From Streptomyces sp. 1222.5 (GTDB taxonomy: Bacteria; Actinomycetota; Actinomycetes; Streptomycetales; Streptomycetaceae): DNA of 64,000 bases. Shown here one piece after another: positions 33,227 to 42,005 of the stretch (the stretch's first letter is position 1; each line of letters opens with the position of its first letter). The position numbers were made by a program, and so were the translations under genes. The stretch lies in contig NZ_FNSZ01000001.1 of NCBI RefSeq assembly GCF_900105245.1, forward strand, positions 1,240,001-1,304,000, read 5' to 3'. The notes under the pieces were generated by a model that worked only from the letters and a program-made list of their open reading frames with translations, was not told the DNA's origin and did no database searches.

Positions 33227-35091
33227 TGGTGACGTCTGCCGCCGCCGTAGTCCCCGCTCCCGCCGCAGTAGTAGGGGTGCGCGGCACAGGGGTCGGTGGT
33301 CGTGGACGCCGTCGGCGTGGGGGTGGACCGGCTCGCGGTGGGCGTCGGACTCGGTGACGCCGTCTTCCGGGTGCTCCCGGAGATGGTGGGCCGGGGGGCG
33401 GGGGTGCGCGAAGGGCCGTCGTCGTCGCCCCAGTTGACGTTCTGCATCCGCAGTTCGGGCTTGACGGTGTCGATGGTCCAGCGCTGTGCGTCGCCGGTGG
33501 CCCGGGTCTTGAGGACGAGGGCGCCGGAGCCGTCGGTGGCGGCCGGGGTGAGGGCCAGCTCCTGGTTCCAGCGCGGGACCAGGGCTCCCTGGAGGGTGAA
33601 GTCGTAGCGGATGTTCCTGCCGGAACGGCCGGTGGCCGTGCAGGGGGCGAGACGGACCGAGTAGCCGAGGTGGGAGTCGAGACACAGACCGGGATCGGCG
33701 TCGCTGCGCAGCAGTCCGTCGGTCTCGTACGTCCACTGCCGCTCCGGTGTCGCGGAGCAGGCGGTGAGTTCGGTCTCGGCGCCCTTGACGGCCTTGCCGC
33801 CGACGACTCCGACGCACAGGCCGGAGGCGACGTTGTGCAGTGCGCCGTGCAGGGCGCCCTGGCCGGTGGCGGGTGCGGCGGCCCAGGACGTGTCCGGGGA
33901 CGCGGAGTCCTTGCCCGGCGTCCGGGAGGGGGTGCCTCCGGGGTGGGGGTCCGGGGAGTCACCGGAGCCGAGCACCGCCCACAGCACCAGGGGCAGGGCG
34001 ACGAGGCCGCTGACGGTGACGACGGCCAGGGTGAGGTTGCGGCGGCGGGCGCGGCGGGCGGCACGGTGCGCGGAACGGGGGGACACGGAGGTTTCACCGG
34101 CGGCGGTCCGGCCGGCGGGCGTGGTGGATCCGGTGCCGGTCGGGCCGGCCGGCGCGGCGGATTCGGCGGAGGTCATGGAGGCGGCGGGGGTCGCGGATCC
34201 GCCGGACATCGCCGTTCCGGCGGCCGTGAAGGACTCGCCGGCCGGGGGCGCGATGACGGAGGCGGGGGCGGGGACCGGTGCGGCCGGTGCCTCCGCGCCG
34301 TACGCCCGGGACTCCACGTAGGGGCGGGCGCCCCAGCCGAGCACCGCCTCGGCGAGCGCGAGCCCCAGCCCCCCGTTGAACCGGGCGAGCTGGTCGGCGG
34401 TACGGCTGCAGTGGGTGCACCGGGACAGGTGCTCGCGCAGGTCGGGGTCGACCTCCGCGCCGCCGCGCCGGTAGGTGACGTCGAGCATGCGCAGATAGCG
34501 TCCGCACTCGGCCTCGGGGGCGAGTTCGCGGTGGACCTGGAGGCACTCCTCGCGCAACCGCTCGCGAGCCCGGCGCAGTTCGACGCGGACGTCCTCCTCC
34601 TCCAGCCCGAGCAGGGCGGCCGGCACCGCCGGGGGCTCGGCCTCGACCTCGGTGTGCCACAGGACGGCACGGGAGGTCGGGGGCACGCGCTGGAAGGCGC
34701 CGGACAGCAGCCGCCGGCCGGACGGCGGCAGCAGCCGGGCGGCGGCGCGACCGCCGGTGCCGTCGGCCGACCGCAGGCCCGGGTGGAGGAGTTCCTGGCG
34801 GCCGTCGGAGGCCCACTCGGACGCGATCCGGCGGATGGTGACGAGCACGTGGGGCCGCCAGGCCGCGGTAGGGCCGCCCTGCCGGATCGACGCGCCGAAC
34901 AACCGGGTGAAGGCGGCGGTGGTGAGCATCCCGGCGGCCCGCGGGTTGTCGGCGCACAGCCGGGCGTAGGCGAAGGCGGCCTCCCAGTGCCGGTCGAGGA
35001 GTTCCCCGACCGGATGGAGGGCAGGCGTGGCCCCCGTCCACTTCTTCAGTTCGGCACTGAGTTGTTCGTCCGACAGGCCTGCCTCATTCAC
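33220..35091 (-). CDS. Sigma-like / zinc-finger / transmembrane / ricin-lectin fusion protein (copy 2)
   Basis: 623 residues, same plan as the 16608-18344 protein. Sigma-like part: HWEAAFAYARLCADNPRAAG (region 2) and VPPTSRAVLWHTEVEAEP to RARERLREECLQVHRELA (region 4). ZAS motif HLSRCTHC, an Ala/Pro/Ser/Thr linker, a membrane helix at ~353-374, and a ricin-type beta-trefoil (~414-540: RQWTYETDG, CLDSH, QRWTID). A Ser/Thr/Pro tail ends in DPCAAHPYYCGG and His-rich residues not present in copy 1. I start at GTG 35091, eight bases after GGGAGGA; the ATG at 35121 lies upstream of that site. Confidence 0.75.
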   Translation of the reverse strand: MNEAGLSDEQLSAELKKWTGATPALHPVGELLDRHWEAAFAYARLCADNPRAAGMLTTAAFTRLFGASIRQGGPTAAWRPHVLVTIRRIASEWASDGRQELLHPGLRSADGTGGRAAARLLPPSGRRLLSGAFQRVPPTSRAVLWHTEVEAEPPAVPAALLGLEEEDVRVELRRARERLREECLQVHRELAPEAECGRYLRMLDVTYRRGGAEVDPDLREHLSRCTHCSRTADQLARFNGGLGLALAEAVLGWGARPYVESRAYGAEAPAAPVPAPASVIAPPAGESFTAAGTAMSGGSATPAASMTSAESAAPAGPTGTGSTTPAGRTAAGETSVSPRSAHRAARRARRRNLTLAVVTVSGLVALPLVLWAVLGSGDSPDPHPGGTPSRTPGKDSASPDTSWAAAPATGQGALHGALHNVASGLCVGVVGGKAVKGAETELTACSATPERQWTYETDGLLRSDADPGLCLDSHLGYSVRLAPCTATGRSGRNIRYDFTLQGALVPRWNQELALTPAATDGSGALVLKTRATGDAQRWTIDTVKPELRMQNVNWGDDDGPSRTPAPRPTISGSTRKTASPSPTPTASRSTPTPTASTTTDPCAAHPYYCGGSGDYGGGRRHHH

Positions 35092-35328
35092 GGCTGCATT
35101 CCTCCCGGCGTGCTGCGACATTAGTCCGTACCAAAGCGTTCGGCGAGGTCATGGGCGACCCGGACGTCCACCTGGCGCAGCTCTTTTGGAGCGTGAAGGG
35201 TGCACGGGGAACGGCCCGGCACGTACCGCGGAAATGTTTTCGCGACCGCGCACCGACAGCGCGCATTTTTACACAGCTTCGCACACCGGAACAAGATTAT
35301 CGCCATTCCGGGAGAGCGCATTCCCTAT

Positions 35329-35348
35329 TGACATTTCGTCGATGAAAT
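35329..35348. promoter_or_regulatory. TTGACA box overlapping an ATTTC/GAAAT palindrome
   Basis: TTGACA (35329-35334) overlaps the near-perfect palindrome ATTTCGTC-GATGAAAT (35333-35348). It lies in the AT-richer 270-bp gap upstream of the ricin-fusion gene; a GATAAT box for that strand is at 35300-35295. No rightward gene follows, so it may be an operator, not a promoter. Confidence 0.35.
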
Positions 35349-35361
35349 CCCTTTCTCTCAT

Positions 35362-36255
35362 TTACGGCCGCGCCCTCGCCCGGTAGGCCCCGGGCGGCAC
35401 GCCGTAGCGCGCCCGGAAGACCCGGCTGAAGTGGAACGGGCTCGGGAATCCGGCGGCCGCGGCCACCCGTTCCACCGTCAGGTCGGTGACCTCCAGCAGC
35501 CGTGCCGCGTGCCGCAGCCGTGCCTCGCGCACGGCCCGCATCGGGGACCGGCCGGTCCGCAGGGTGAACAGATGGGCGAACCGGGACGGGGAGAGCGCCA
35601 CGCTTCCGGCGAGCGACCGCACGGTGTGCGGGGCGCCGGGGTCGGCGGCGATCAGCTCCTCGGCGTGGCGCACCCGGGCATCGGCACCCACATCGCCTGC
35701 GGCCGGTCGGGCACCGGCGGCGGCGAGCAGCACGACCTCCTCCAGTGCGCACAGCGCCAGTTCCCGGGCCAGGCTGCCCTCCGCCACGACCACGGGGTCC
35801 GGTCCGTGCGGCGGCTTTGCGGCAGGTCCCCGGGAGTCGGCGGCCATCCGGCCGAACGCGGCCTCGACCCGCCGGCACAGGTGGCCGGGCCGGACCGGGA
35901 CCGCGTACAGGCCGTCGGCGCGGGCGTGGGGCGCCAGCCAGGACGTCCAGGCCGGCCGGGCCTGGCAGTGCACCCACCAGAACCGCCAGTGCCCGGCATC
36001 CGGCGCGACGGTGTAGCGGTGTCCGACACCGGGGGCCAGGACCACCAGGTCCCCGGCTCGGGGCCGGGCGCGGGCGGTGCCCTGGCGGATCTGGCCACGC
36101 CCGCCGGTGGTGAAGGTGAACAGCCAGCTCAACGATCCCTGGGGCCGGTTGACGCCGTAGCCCGGCCCCTGGTCGTAGCGGCCGGTCACCACGAGGCCGG
36201 GCGGCGGCGACGGGTCGCCGGGCGTGGCAGTCACGGGCAGGTTCTCGGCACGCAC
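35362..36255 (-). CDS. AraC-family transcriptional regulator
   Basis: 297 residues. An N-terminal cupin sensor domain (GSLSWLFTFTTGGRG, RPRAGDLVVLAPGVGHRY) is followed by the double helix-turn-helix at ~200-297: TVRSLAGSVALSPSRFAHLF and VERVAAAAGFPSPFHFSRVF. The effector is probably a sugar or small metabolite. GGGAGG directly abuts the ATG at 36261, so the GTG two codons later (36255) is the better-spaced start. It is divergent from the PhyH dioxygenase gene, its likely target. Confidence 0.9.
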   Translation of the reverse strand: MRAENLPVTATPGDPSPPPGLVVTGRYDQGPGYGVNRPQGSLSWLFTFTTGGRGQIRQGTARARPRAGDLVVLAPGVGHRYTVAPDAGHWRFWWVHCQARPAWTSWLAPHARADGLYAVPVRPGHLCRRVEAAFGRMAADSRGPAAKPPHGPDPVVVAEGSLARELALCALEEVVLLAAAGARPAAGDVGADARVRHAEELIAADPGAPHTVRSLAGSVALSPSRFAHLFTLRTGRSPMRAVREARLRHAARLLEVTDLTVERVAAAAGFPSPFHFSRVFRARYGVPPGAYRARARP

Positions 36256-36324
36256 GGTCATCCTCCCGTCGGGCGGCTCGGCCTAGCGTGACGCAAGAGG
36301 ACGGCGGACGCGAGGGGCGGATCC

Positions 36325-37146
36325 ATGACGGCCAAGGACAACGGCGCCCCGGGTGCCCCCGTCGGGCGGGAGACGCTGCGACGGCGCTTCGCAGAGGACG
36401 GATTCACCGTCGTGCGCGGGCTGTTCCGCCGCGGCGAAGTCCGGCGGCTGTGCGCCGAGTTCGCCGCGCTGCACGCGGCCGGACCCGTGCCCGGCCACTT
36501 CGCGCCCGAACCGGCCGCGTCCGATCCGCTGCGCAGGTTCCCGCGGGTGATGCAGCCGCACGAGTTCAACGCCCTGGCACGCGAGTTCCTCCTGGACGCC
36601 CGTCTGCGGGCCGTGCTGGAGGTGCTGTTCGGGGAGGAGGTGCTGGCCGCGCAGAGCATGTTCTACTTCAAGCCGCCGGGTGCGCGCGGGCAGGCGCTGC
36701 ACCAGGACAACTTCTACCTGCGGGCCGAGCCGGGCACGTGCGTGGCCGCGTGGGTGGCCTGCGAACCGATCGACCGCGGCAACGGCGGCCTGGAAGTGGT
36801 GCCGGGAACCCACCGGATGGACCTGTTCTGCCCCGAAGAGGCCGACGCGGAGCTGTCGTTCGCCCGCGAGTACGTTCCGCCGCCGCCCGGTCTGGTGGCG
36901 GTGCCCGTCGAACTGGCCCCCGGCGACGTGCTGTTCTTCAACGGCAGCCTGGTGCACGGCTCGGGCCCCAACCCGAGCGCCGACCGCTTCCGGCGCTCGT
37001 TCATCGGGCACTACGTGGGCCGCTCGGCCCTGCGCATCGGGGCGTACTACCGGACGCTCACCATGTCCGGGGAGCGGGTGGAGCTGGCGGAGAGCGGGGG
37101 CGCCGGTCCGTGCGGCACGGAGTTCGCGCCGCACGGACCGCACTGA
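36325..37146 (+). CDS. Phytanoyl-CoA dioxygenase (PhyH)-family oxygenase
   Basis: 273 residues. FTVVRGLFRRGEVRRL is the usual N-terminal helix. ALHQDNFYL gives the H-x-D iron ligands, and GDVLFFNGSLVHGSGPN the distal His, with R in DRFRRSFIGHYV for 2-oxoglutarate. Members hydroxylate small molecules, for example ectoine or natural-product intermediates; the substrate here is unknown. It faces the AraC gene across a short promoter gap with a TAGCGT -10-like box. It ends four bases from the convergent aldo-keto reductase. Confidence 0.88.
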   Translation: MTAKDNGAPGAPVGRETLRRRFAEDGFTVVRGLFRRGEVRRLCAEFAALHAAGPVPGHFAPEPAASDPLRRFPRVMQPHEFNALAREFLLDARLRAVLEVLFGEEVLAAQSMFYFKPPGARGQALHQDNFYLRAEPGTCVAAWVACEPIDRGNGGLEVVPGTHRMDLFCPEEADAELSFAREYVPPPPGLVAVPVELAPGDVLFFNGSLVHGSGPNPSADRFRRSFIGHYVGRSALRIGAYYRTLTMSGERVELAESGGAGPCGTEFAPHGPH

Positions 37147-37156
37147 CGGGTCAGTG
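37141..37156. terminator. Palindrome holding both stop codons at the PhyH/AKR junction
   Basis: CACTGAC-GG-GTCAGTG. The TGA stop of PhyH and the TCA (reverse TGA) stop of the reductase occupy mirrored positions. Too short to be sure of terminator function. Confidence 0.4.
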
Positions 37157-38119
37157 GCCGCTGATGGCGCGCGGGGTGTAGGGCCGCTCCAGCTCCTCGA
37201 TCTCCTTCTCGCTCAGGCGGAGTTCGACGGCGGCCACCGCGTCCTGGAGGTGCTGCGGCTTGGCGGCGCCGACGATCGGCGCGGCGACCGTGTCCTGGTG
37301 CAGCAGCCAGGCGAGGGCCACCTGGGCGCGGGGCACGCCCCGGTCGCCGGCGATGCGGGTGACGGCCTCGACGATGGCGCGGTCGCTCTCCAGGTACAGG
37401 CGGCCGCCGAAGTCGTCGGTGGCGCTGCGCTCGGTGACCTCGCCCCACTCGCGGGTCAGCCGGCCGCGCGCGAGCGGGCTCCACGGCAGCACGCCGACGC
37501 CCTGGTCCGCGCAGAGCGGCAGCATCTCCCGCTCCTCCTCGCGGTAGAGCAGGTTGTAGTGGTTCTGCATGGTCGCGAACCTCGTCCAGCCGTGCCGCTC
37601 GGCGGTGTACTGCGCCTTGGAGAACTCCCACGCGTACATCGAACTCGCCCCGATGTAACGGACCTTGCCCGCCTTGACCAGGTCGTGCAGCGCCTCCATC
37701 GTCTCCTCGACGGGGGTCGAGTGGTCGTAGCGGTGGATCTGGTAGAGGTCGACGTAGTCGGTGCCGAGCCGGCGCAGGCTGTGGTCGATCTCGGTCATGA
37801 TGGCCTTGCGGGACAGTCCGGCGCCGTTCGGGCCGGGCCGCATCCGGCCGTTGACCTTGGTGGCCAGCACGATCTCGTCGCGGTTCGCGAACTCGCGCAG
37901 GGCCCTGCCGACGATCTCCTCGCTGGTGCCGTCGGAGTAGACGTTCGCGGTATCGAAGAAGTTGACGCCGGCCTCCAGCGCCTGCCGGATGAGCGGGCGG
38001 GAGGCCTCCTCGCCGAGGGTCCATTCGTGCGTACCGCGGTCCGGAAGTCCGTAGGTCATGCAGCCCAGACAGATCCGCGAGACGTCCAGGCCCGTCGAAC
38101 CGAGCTTCACGTACTGCAT
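37151..38119 (-). CDS. Aldo-keto reductase
   Basis: 322 residues, a TIM-barrel NADPH enzyme. The catalytic tetrad is visible: Asp and Tyr in NFFDTANVYSDG, Lys in IVLATKV, His in LYQIHRYD. The C-terminal cofactor segment PIVGAAKPQHLQDAV is conserved. Most like the YhdN/YccK-type group; the substrate is unknown. ATG at 38119 with GCAGGAG upstream. An extension to 38401 would overlap the divergent GH114 gene and is not supported. Confidence 0.92.
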   Translation of the reverse strand: MQYVKLGSTGLDVSRICLGCMTYGLPDRGTHEWTLGEEASRPLIRQALEAGVNFFDTANVYSDGTSEEIVGRALREFANRDEIVLATKVNGRMRPGPNGAGLSRKAIMTEIDHSLRRLGTDYVDLYQIHRYDHSTPVEETMEALHDLVKAGKVRYIGASSMYAWEFSKAQYTAERHGWTRFATMQNHYNLLYREEEREMLPLCADQGVGVLPWSPLARGRLTREWGEVTERSATDDFGGRLYLESDRAIVEAVTRIAGDRGVPRAQVALAWLLHQDTVAAPIVGAAKPQHLQDAVAAVELRLSEKEIEELERPYTPRAISGH

Positions 38120-38183
38120 CGTTGCTGCTCCTGCCTTCGGGACGATGGTCACCACTGAGCCTACGGCCCGGTCCGGCGCCGAT

Positions 38184-38213
38184 TTGACGGTGCGCGCGTG
38201 CGGGCGATGTGAT
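38184..38213 (+). promoter_or_regulatory. Candidate promoter of the GH114 lipoprotein gene
   Basis: TTGACG (38184-38189), 18 bases, TGTGAT (38208-38213), about 45 bp before the TTG start. A TAGGCT box facing the other way (38163-38158) may serve the aldo-keto reductase. Confidence 0.4.
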
Positions 38214-38258
38214 CCTGACACGTGCCGCGCCGCCCGGCGTGGGCAGGACGGAGCAGAC

Positions 38259-39110
38259 TTGCCCTCGAAGGGTGCTTCCCGCGCCACGGTTTCCCGGACG
38301 TCCCTGGTCGCCCTGTCGGCCGCCCTGGCCGTCACCGTCCCGCTCCTTTCCGGGTGCGGTCCCGGCGGCGACGGGAAGAGCGGCTCGGCCGGGCCCGCCA
38401 CGGTGCGGCTGCCGCCGCGCGGAGCCGGGTTCGACTACCAGATCGGTGGCGCCTATCCCCCGCCGAAGGGTGTGCGGATCGTCAGCCGTGACCGGTCCGA
38501 CTCCCCCGCGCCGGGCCTGTACAACATCTGCTACGTCAACGCCTTCCAGGCCCAGCCCGCCGAACGCTCGTCCTGGCCGGCCGACCTGCTCCTGCGCGAC
38601 GCGCGCGGCCGGGTCGTCATCGACGAGGACTGGCACGAGCCGCTGCTCGACCTGCGCACCCCGGAGAAGCGGGAGCGGGTGGCGCGGCGGGTCGGCCGGT
38701 GGCTCGACGGCTGCGCGGAGAAGGGCTTCGACGCCGTCGAGCCGGACAACTACGACAGCTACACCCGCTCCGACGGCCTGCTCACCGCGCGGGACGCCAC
38801 CGCGTTCATGGCGCTGGTCTCCCGGCACGCGCACGCCCGGCACCTGGCCGTCGCGCAGAAGAACACCGCCGAACTGGCCGGGCGGAGCAAGCGCGCCGGG
38901 CTGGACTTCGCGGTGGCGGAGGAGTGCGGGCAGTACGACGAGTGCGGGGTGTACGCGAAGGCGTTCGACGACCGGGTCGTGGACATCGAGTACACCGACG
39001 GCGGCCTGCGCTCGGCCCTCGCCCGCTGGGGCGGCCGACTGAGCATCGTCCGCCGCGACCGGGACGTCTCCACACCGGGCAGCGCGAGGTACGTCCGCAG
39101 GACGCGCTAG
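38259..39110 (+). CDS. GH114 (endo-alpha-1,4-polygalactosaminidase-like) lipoprotein
   Basis: 283 residues. Signal with lipobox LLSGC. The core has FDYQIGGAYPPPKGV, LYNICYVNAFQ, WLDGCAEKGFDAVEPDNYDS (the catalytic acidic residues of the DUF297/TM1410-type barrel) and FAVAEECGQYDECGVY. Characterised members cut galactosaminogalactan; others act on unknown surface glycans. I start at TTG 38259, which has GGACGGAG close upstream and gives a normal-length signal peptide; no ATG or GTG fits. Confidence 0.85.
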   Translation: MPSKGASRATVSRTSLVALSAALAVTVPLLSGCGPGGDGKSGSAGPATVRLPPRGAGFDYQIGGAYPPPKGVRIVSRDRSDSPAPGLYNICYVNAFQAQPAERSSWPADLLLRDARGRVVIDEDWHEPLLDLRTPEKRERVARRVGRWLDGCAEKGFDAVEPDNYDSYTRSDGLLTARDATAFMALVSRHAHARHLAVAQKNTAELAGRSKRAGLDFAVAEECGQYDECGVYAKAFDDRVVDIEYTDGGLRSALARWGGRLSIVRRDRDVSTPGSARYVRRTR

Positions 39111-39153
39111 CCCGCACCGGCCGGGCCGGCGCGCGATCGCCGCCGTGCTGCCG

Positions 39154-39687
39154 TCAGGGCGCGTCCAGCAGGTCCAGCGCCCGTTCCCAGGCGAACCGCG
39201 GGTGCCCGCCGTCCGGCCCGGGTTCGCCGGTGAAGGGCTCTCCGAAGCGCACGCCCATCCCGCGCAGCCGGGTCAGGCTCTCCCGGTAGGCGGGATGGGC
39301 GGCGAGCGCGTCGGCCACACAGGGCAGCACGGCGATCGGCACGCCCAGGCCCGCGGCCTCGCACAGGGTGCCGACCGCCAGGGTGTCGGCGAGGCCGGCG
39401 GCCCACTTGTTGAGGGTGTTGAAGGTGGCGGGCGCCACCACCACGGCGTCCGGCGGCGGGAACGGGCGGGGGTCGGCCGGGGAGCGCCACGCCGACCGGA
39501 CGGGCCGGCCGGTGCGTGCCTCGACCGCGTCGGCGTCGAAGAACCCGCCCATCGCGACCGGTGTGGCGATGACCCCGACCGCCCAGTCCCGTGCCTGGGC
39601 GGCGCGGATCAGCTCGGGCACGCCCGAGGCGATCCCGGCCGCGCAGACGACGACGTACAGGAAGGGCTTCTCGGCGCGTTCGGTCAT
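39154..39687 (-). CDS. Flavoprotein of the HFCD (homo-oligomeric flavin-containing Cys decarboxylase) family
   Basis: 177 residues. PFLYVVVCAAGIASGVPELI is the FMN-binding start, and DAVVVAPATFNTLNKWAAGLADTLA is the PASANT-like motif of the family. A second Asn/His pair and the C-terminal PxMNxxMW clamp of true decarboxylases are absent, so it may be an FMN-binding protein with another role. ATG at 39687. It lies 45 bp behind the ferredoxin gene and may be part of the P450 transcript. Confidence 0.8.
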   Translation of the reverse strand: MTERAEKPFLYVVVCAAGIASGVPELIRAAQARDWAVGVIATPVAMGGFFDADAVEARTGRPVRSAWRSPADPRPFPPPDAVVVAPATFNTLNKWAAGLADTLAVGTLCEAAGLGVPIAVLPCVADALAAHPAYRESLTRLRGMGVRFGEPFTGEPGPDGGHPRFAWERALDLLDAP

Positions 39688-39732
39688 CCGGGAACCCTAC
39701 TGAGGGTGCCGGGGCAGCAGCCCGGCGGGCGG

Positions 39733-39933
39733 TCAGCCGGCGGACTCCGGCAGAGTGATGGCGTGCACGGGGCAGGCGCGTACGGCCTCGCGGACCATCG
39801 CGTCGCCCGCGCCGTCCTCGCGGCCGGGCAGCAGCGTGCTGTATCCGTCGTCGTCCTGGGTGAACACGCGCGGCGCGGCCAGCGCGCACTGTCCCGCGCC
39901 GATGCAGACGTCCCTGTCGATCTCGATGTGCAT
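39733..39933 (-). CDS. 3Fe-4S ferredoxin
   Basis: 66 residues. DRDVCIGAGQCALAAP and RACPVHAITL supply three cluster cysteines; the second cysteine of a 4Fe-4S site is replaced by Ala, as in ferredoxins that serve Streptomyces CYP105 enzymes. It carries electrons to the P450 encoded 12 bp upstream. Same strand, tight spacing, so surely co-transcribed. Confidence 0.93.
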   Translation of the reverse strand: MHIEIDRDVCIGAGQCALAAPRVFTQDDDGYSTLLPGREDGAGDAMVREAVRACPVHAITLPESAG

Positions 39934-39945
39934 GGCTTGAGCCTC

Positions 39946-41175
39946 TTACCAGGTCACGGGGAGTTCCAGCATCCCCTGGATCGTGTCGCCGGGTTTCCAG
40001 GGGATCTCCTCGGAGGGCGCGGCCAGCCGCAGCCCGGGCAGCCGGGCGAGCAGGCAGCCGAGGGCGATCTCCAGTTCCGCACGGGCCAGGTTCTGGCCGA
40101 GGCACTGGTGGATGCCGAAGCCGAACGCCACGTGACGGCGGACGGAGCGGTGGAAGTCCAGGCTGTCGGGCTCCTCGTAGAGCGAGGCGTCCCGGTTGAT
40201 CACGGAGGTCGAGAAGAGCACGCCCTCCCCGGCCCGGATCGTGGTGCCCTCGACATCGATGTCCTCCAGCGCGACGCGTGCCAGCCCCTCGGCGATCGAC
40301 AGCATCCGCAGGAGCTCCTCCACGACGGTGGGCAGCAGCTCCGGGTCGGCGCGCAGCTCGGCGAGGCGGGCGGGGTGCCGCAGCAGGGTGTAGGTGCCCA
40401 GGGAGATCATGTTGGCGGTCGTCTCATGGCCCGCGACCAGCAGGATGAGGGCCAGGGACAGGAGTTCGGCGCGCTCCAGCGTGCCGTCGCGGAGCTGGTG
40501 GTGGACGAGGTCGTCGAGGATGCCGTCACCCGGCCCGGCCGCCTCGGCCTTCCGATCGATCAGCCCGCCGAGGTACTCCTCCAGCCGGTCGCGGGCGTCC
40601 TGGGTGTCGGCGGCCGTCGGCCCGCGCAGCAGCCTGCGGGACTGCTCCTCGAAGAACGTGTGGTCTGCGTACGGCACTCCGAGCAGGCCGCAGATCACCG
40701 TCGAGGGCACCGGCAGCGCGAAGGCGGAGACCAGTTCGGCGGGCGGGCCCTGCGCGATCATGGCGTCCAGCAGCTCGTCCACGATCCGCTGGATCCAGGG
40801 CCGCAGGGCGGCCGCCCGTTTGACGGTGAACGACGGAATCATCATCCGCCGCTGCCGTTGGTGTTCGGGGTCGTCCTCCCCGAGCAGGGCCACCCGCCGG
40901 TCCCGGGCGCCCGCGAAGCGTTCCGAGGGGATGGGGAAGCCGGGGTGGCTGCGGTCGGTGGAGAGGCGGGGGTCGGCGAGCAGGGAGCGGGCGGTGGCCT
41001 GTGCGGTGACCAGCCACACCTCGCGGCCGTCGTAGAGGGTGACGCGCGACAGCGATCGTCCGTCGCGCAGCGGGTCGTACCCGGTGGGCGGGTGGTAGGG
41101 GCAGGTGCGGTCCTGGGGGAAGGCGACGGGGGCGGCCGCGGTCGCCGGGCCGGTGCTGTCCGTCAGTTCCGTCAT
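39946..41175 (-). CDS. Cytochrome P450, CYP105-like
   Basis: 409 residues. LILLVAGHETTANMI is the I-helix oxygen-binding motif, VVEELLR the ExxR-region, and FGFGIHQCLGQNLAR the haem loop with Cys358. The sequence pattern around HVAFGFGIHQC and RLSTDRSHPGFP is close to CYP105, a group that oxidises drugs and secondary metabolites. ATG at 41175 with GCGAGG upstream. Operon with a 3Fe-4S ferredoxin and perhaps an HFCD flavoprotein. A TGCCCCGGGCA palindrome at 41224 lies 49 bp upstream, a possible operator. Confidence 0.93.
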   Translation of the reverse strand: MTELTDSTGPATAAAPVAFPQDRTCPYHPPTGYDPLRDGRSLSRVTLYDGREVWLVTAQATARSLLADPRLSTDRSHPGFPIPSERFAGARDRRVALLGEDDPEHQRQRRMMIPSFTVKRAAALRPWIQRIVDELLDAMIAQGPPAELVSAFALPVPSTVICGLLGVPYADHTFFEEQSRRLLRGPTAADTQDARDRLEEYLGGLIDRKAEAAGPGDGILDDLVHHQLRDGTLERAELLSLALILLVAGHETTANMISLGTYTLLRHPARLAELRADPELLPTVVEELLRMLSIAEGLARVALEDIDVEGTTIRAGEGVLFSTSVINRDASLYEEPDSLDFHRSVRRHVAFGFGIHQCLGQNLARAELEIALGCLLARLPGLRLAAPSEEIPWKPGDTIQGMLELPVTW

Positions 41176-41476
41176 CGAAAGACCTCGCAGACGAAGAAGT
41201 GCGTCGTGCCGATCTTCATTAGATGCCCCGGGCACCTAAGGGGCGACGGCAAGTTCGGCCACTTCGGTGATCCGCGGGATCTGGCCGAAGGGCGGAGCCC
41301 GCGGGGTCCGGAACCGGCCAGGTCCCGGTGCGGAACGGGCCCGGTCGGCAGGGGTGACCGCCCCGGGGAGGCGTCACCCGGTCGGCCGAAGCGACCCGCG
41401 TAACGGATGATTCCCGGGTCACGGATGTCAAAACTGGTGACGGACGCAGGTCGGACCGACGAAGGAGACCGATTCC
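41176..41476. other. Divergent promoter region (P450 / F420-type reductase)
   Basis: 301 bp with no gene. It holds the palindrome TGCCCCGGGCA (41224-41234) near the P450 start and a direct repeat of ACGGATG (about 41404 and 41419) closer to the reductase. I see no confident -35/-10 pair. Confidence 0.5.
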
Positions 41477-41926
41477 ATGCCTCTTGAGGGCGAGTACGAG
41501 CCCAGCCCGGCCCAGTGGGTGCGCGAGCAGGTCGAGCTGTACGAGAGCTCCGGCGGAACGCGGGGCACGACCCTGCTCGACACCGGGCTGCCCGTGATCC
41601 TGCTGACCACCCGGGGTGCGAAGAGCGGGAAGATCCGCAAGACCCCGCTGATGCGGGTGGAGCACGACGGCGCGTACGCCGTGGTCGCCTCCCAGGGCGG
41701 GGCGCCCACGCATCCGGTCTGGTACTTCAACGTCAAGGCCGACCCGCACGTCGAGCTGCAGGACGGCCCGGTCAAGCAGGACATGCGGGCCCGCGAGGTC
41801 ACCGGGCAGGAGAAGGCCGAGTGGTGGGAGCGGGCCGTCGCCGCCTACCCGCCGTACGCCGACTACCAGGAGAAGACGTCACGGGAGATCCCCGTCTTCG
41901 TGCTGGAGCGCACCGGCGCGAACTGA
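41477..41926 (+). CDS. F420H2-dependent (Ddn-like) nitroreductase family protein
   Basis: 149 residues, split-barrel fold. [24 protein letters not shown] is the F420-phosphate-binding motif and [22 protein letters not shown] the core strand pair of the deazaflavin-dependent nitroreductase family (M. tuberculosis Ddn). It should reduce a quinone or xenobiotic with F420H2. GAAGGAG precedes the ATG. Divergent from the P450 operon. It is followed by a hairpin that also encodes the end of the convergent CDF protein. Confidence 0.88.
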   Translation: MPLEGEYEPSPAQWVREQVELYESSGGTRGTTLLDTGLPVILLTTRGAKSGKIRKTPLMRVEHDGAYAVVASQGGAPTHPVWYFNVKADPHVELQDGPVKQDMRAREVTGQEKAEWWERAVAAYPPYADYQEKTSREIPVFVLERTGAN

Positions 41927-42005
41927 GCCCGGTCCGGTGCCCGTCCCTCGCGGAGAAATCCGTTCCCGCCACGTGTGAAGCGGGTTCCGGGCGGGCACCC
42001 GGGTT

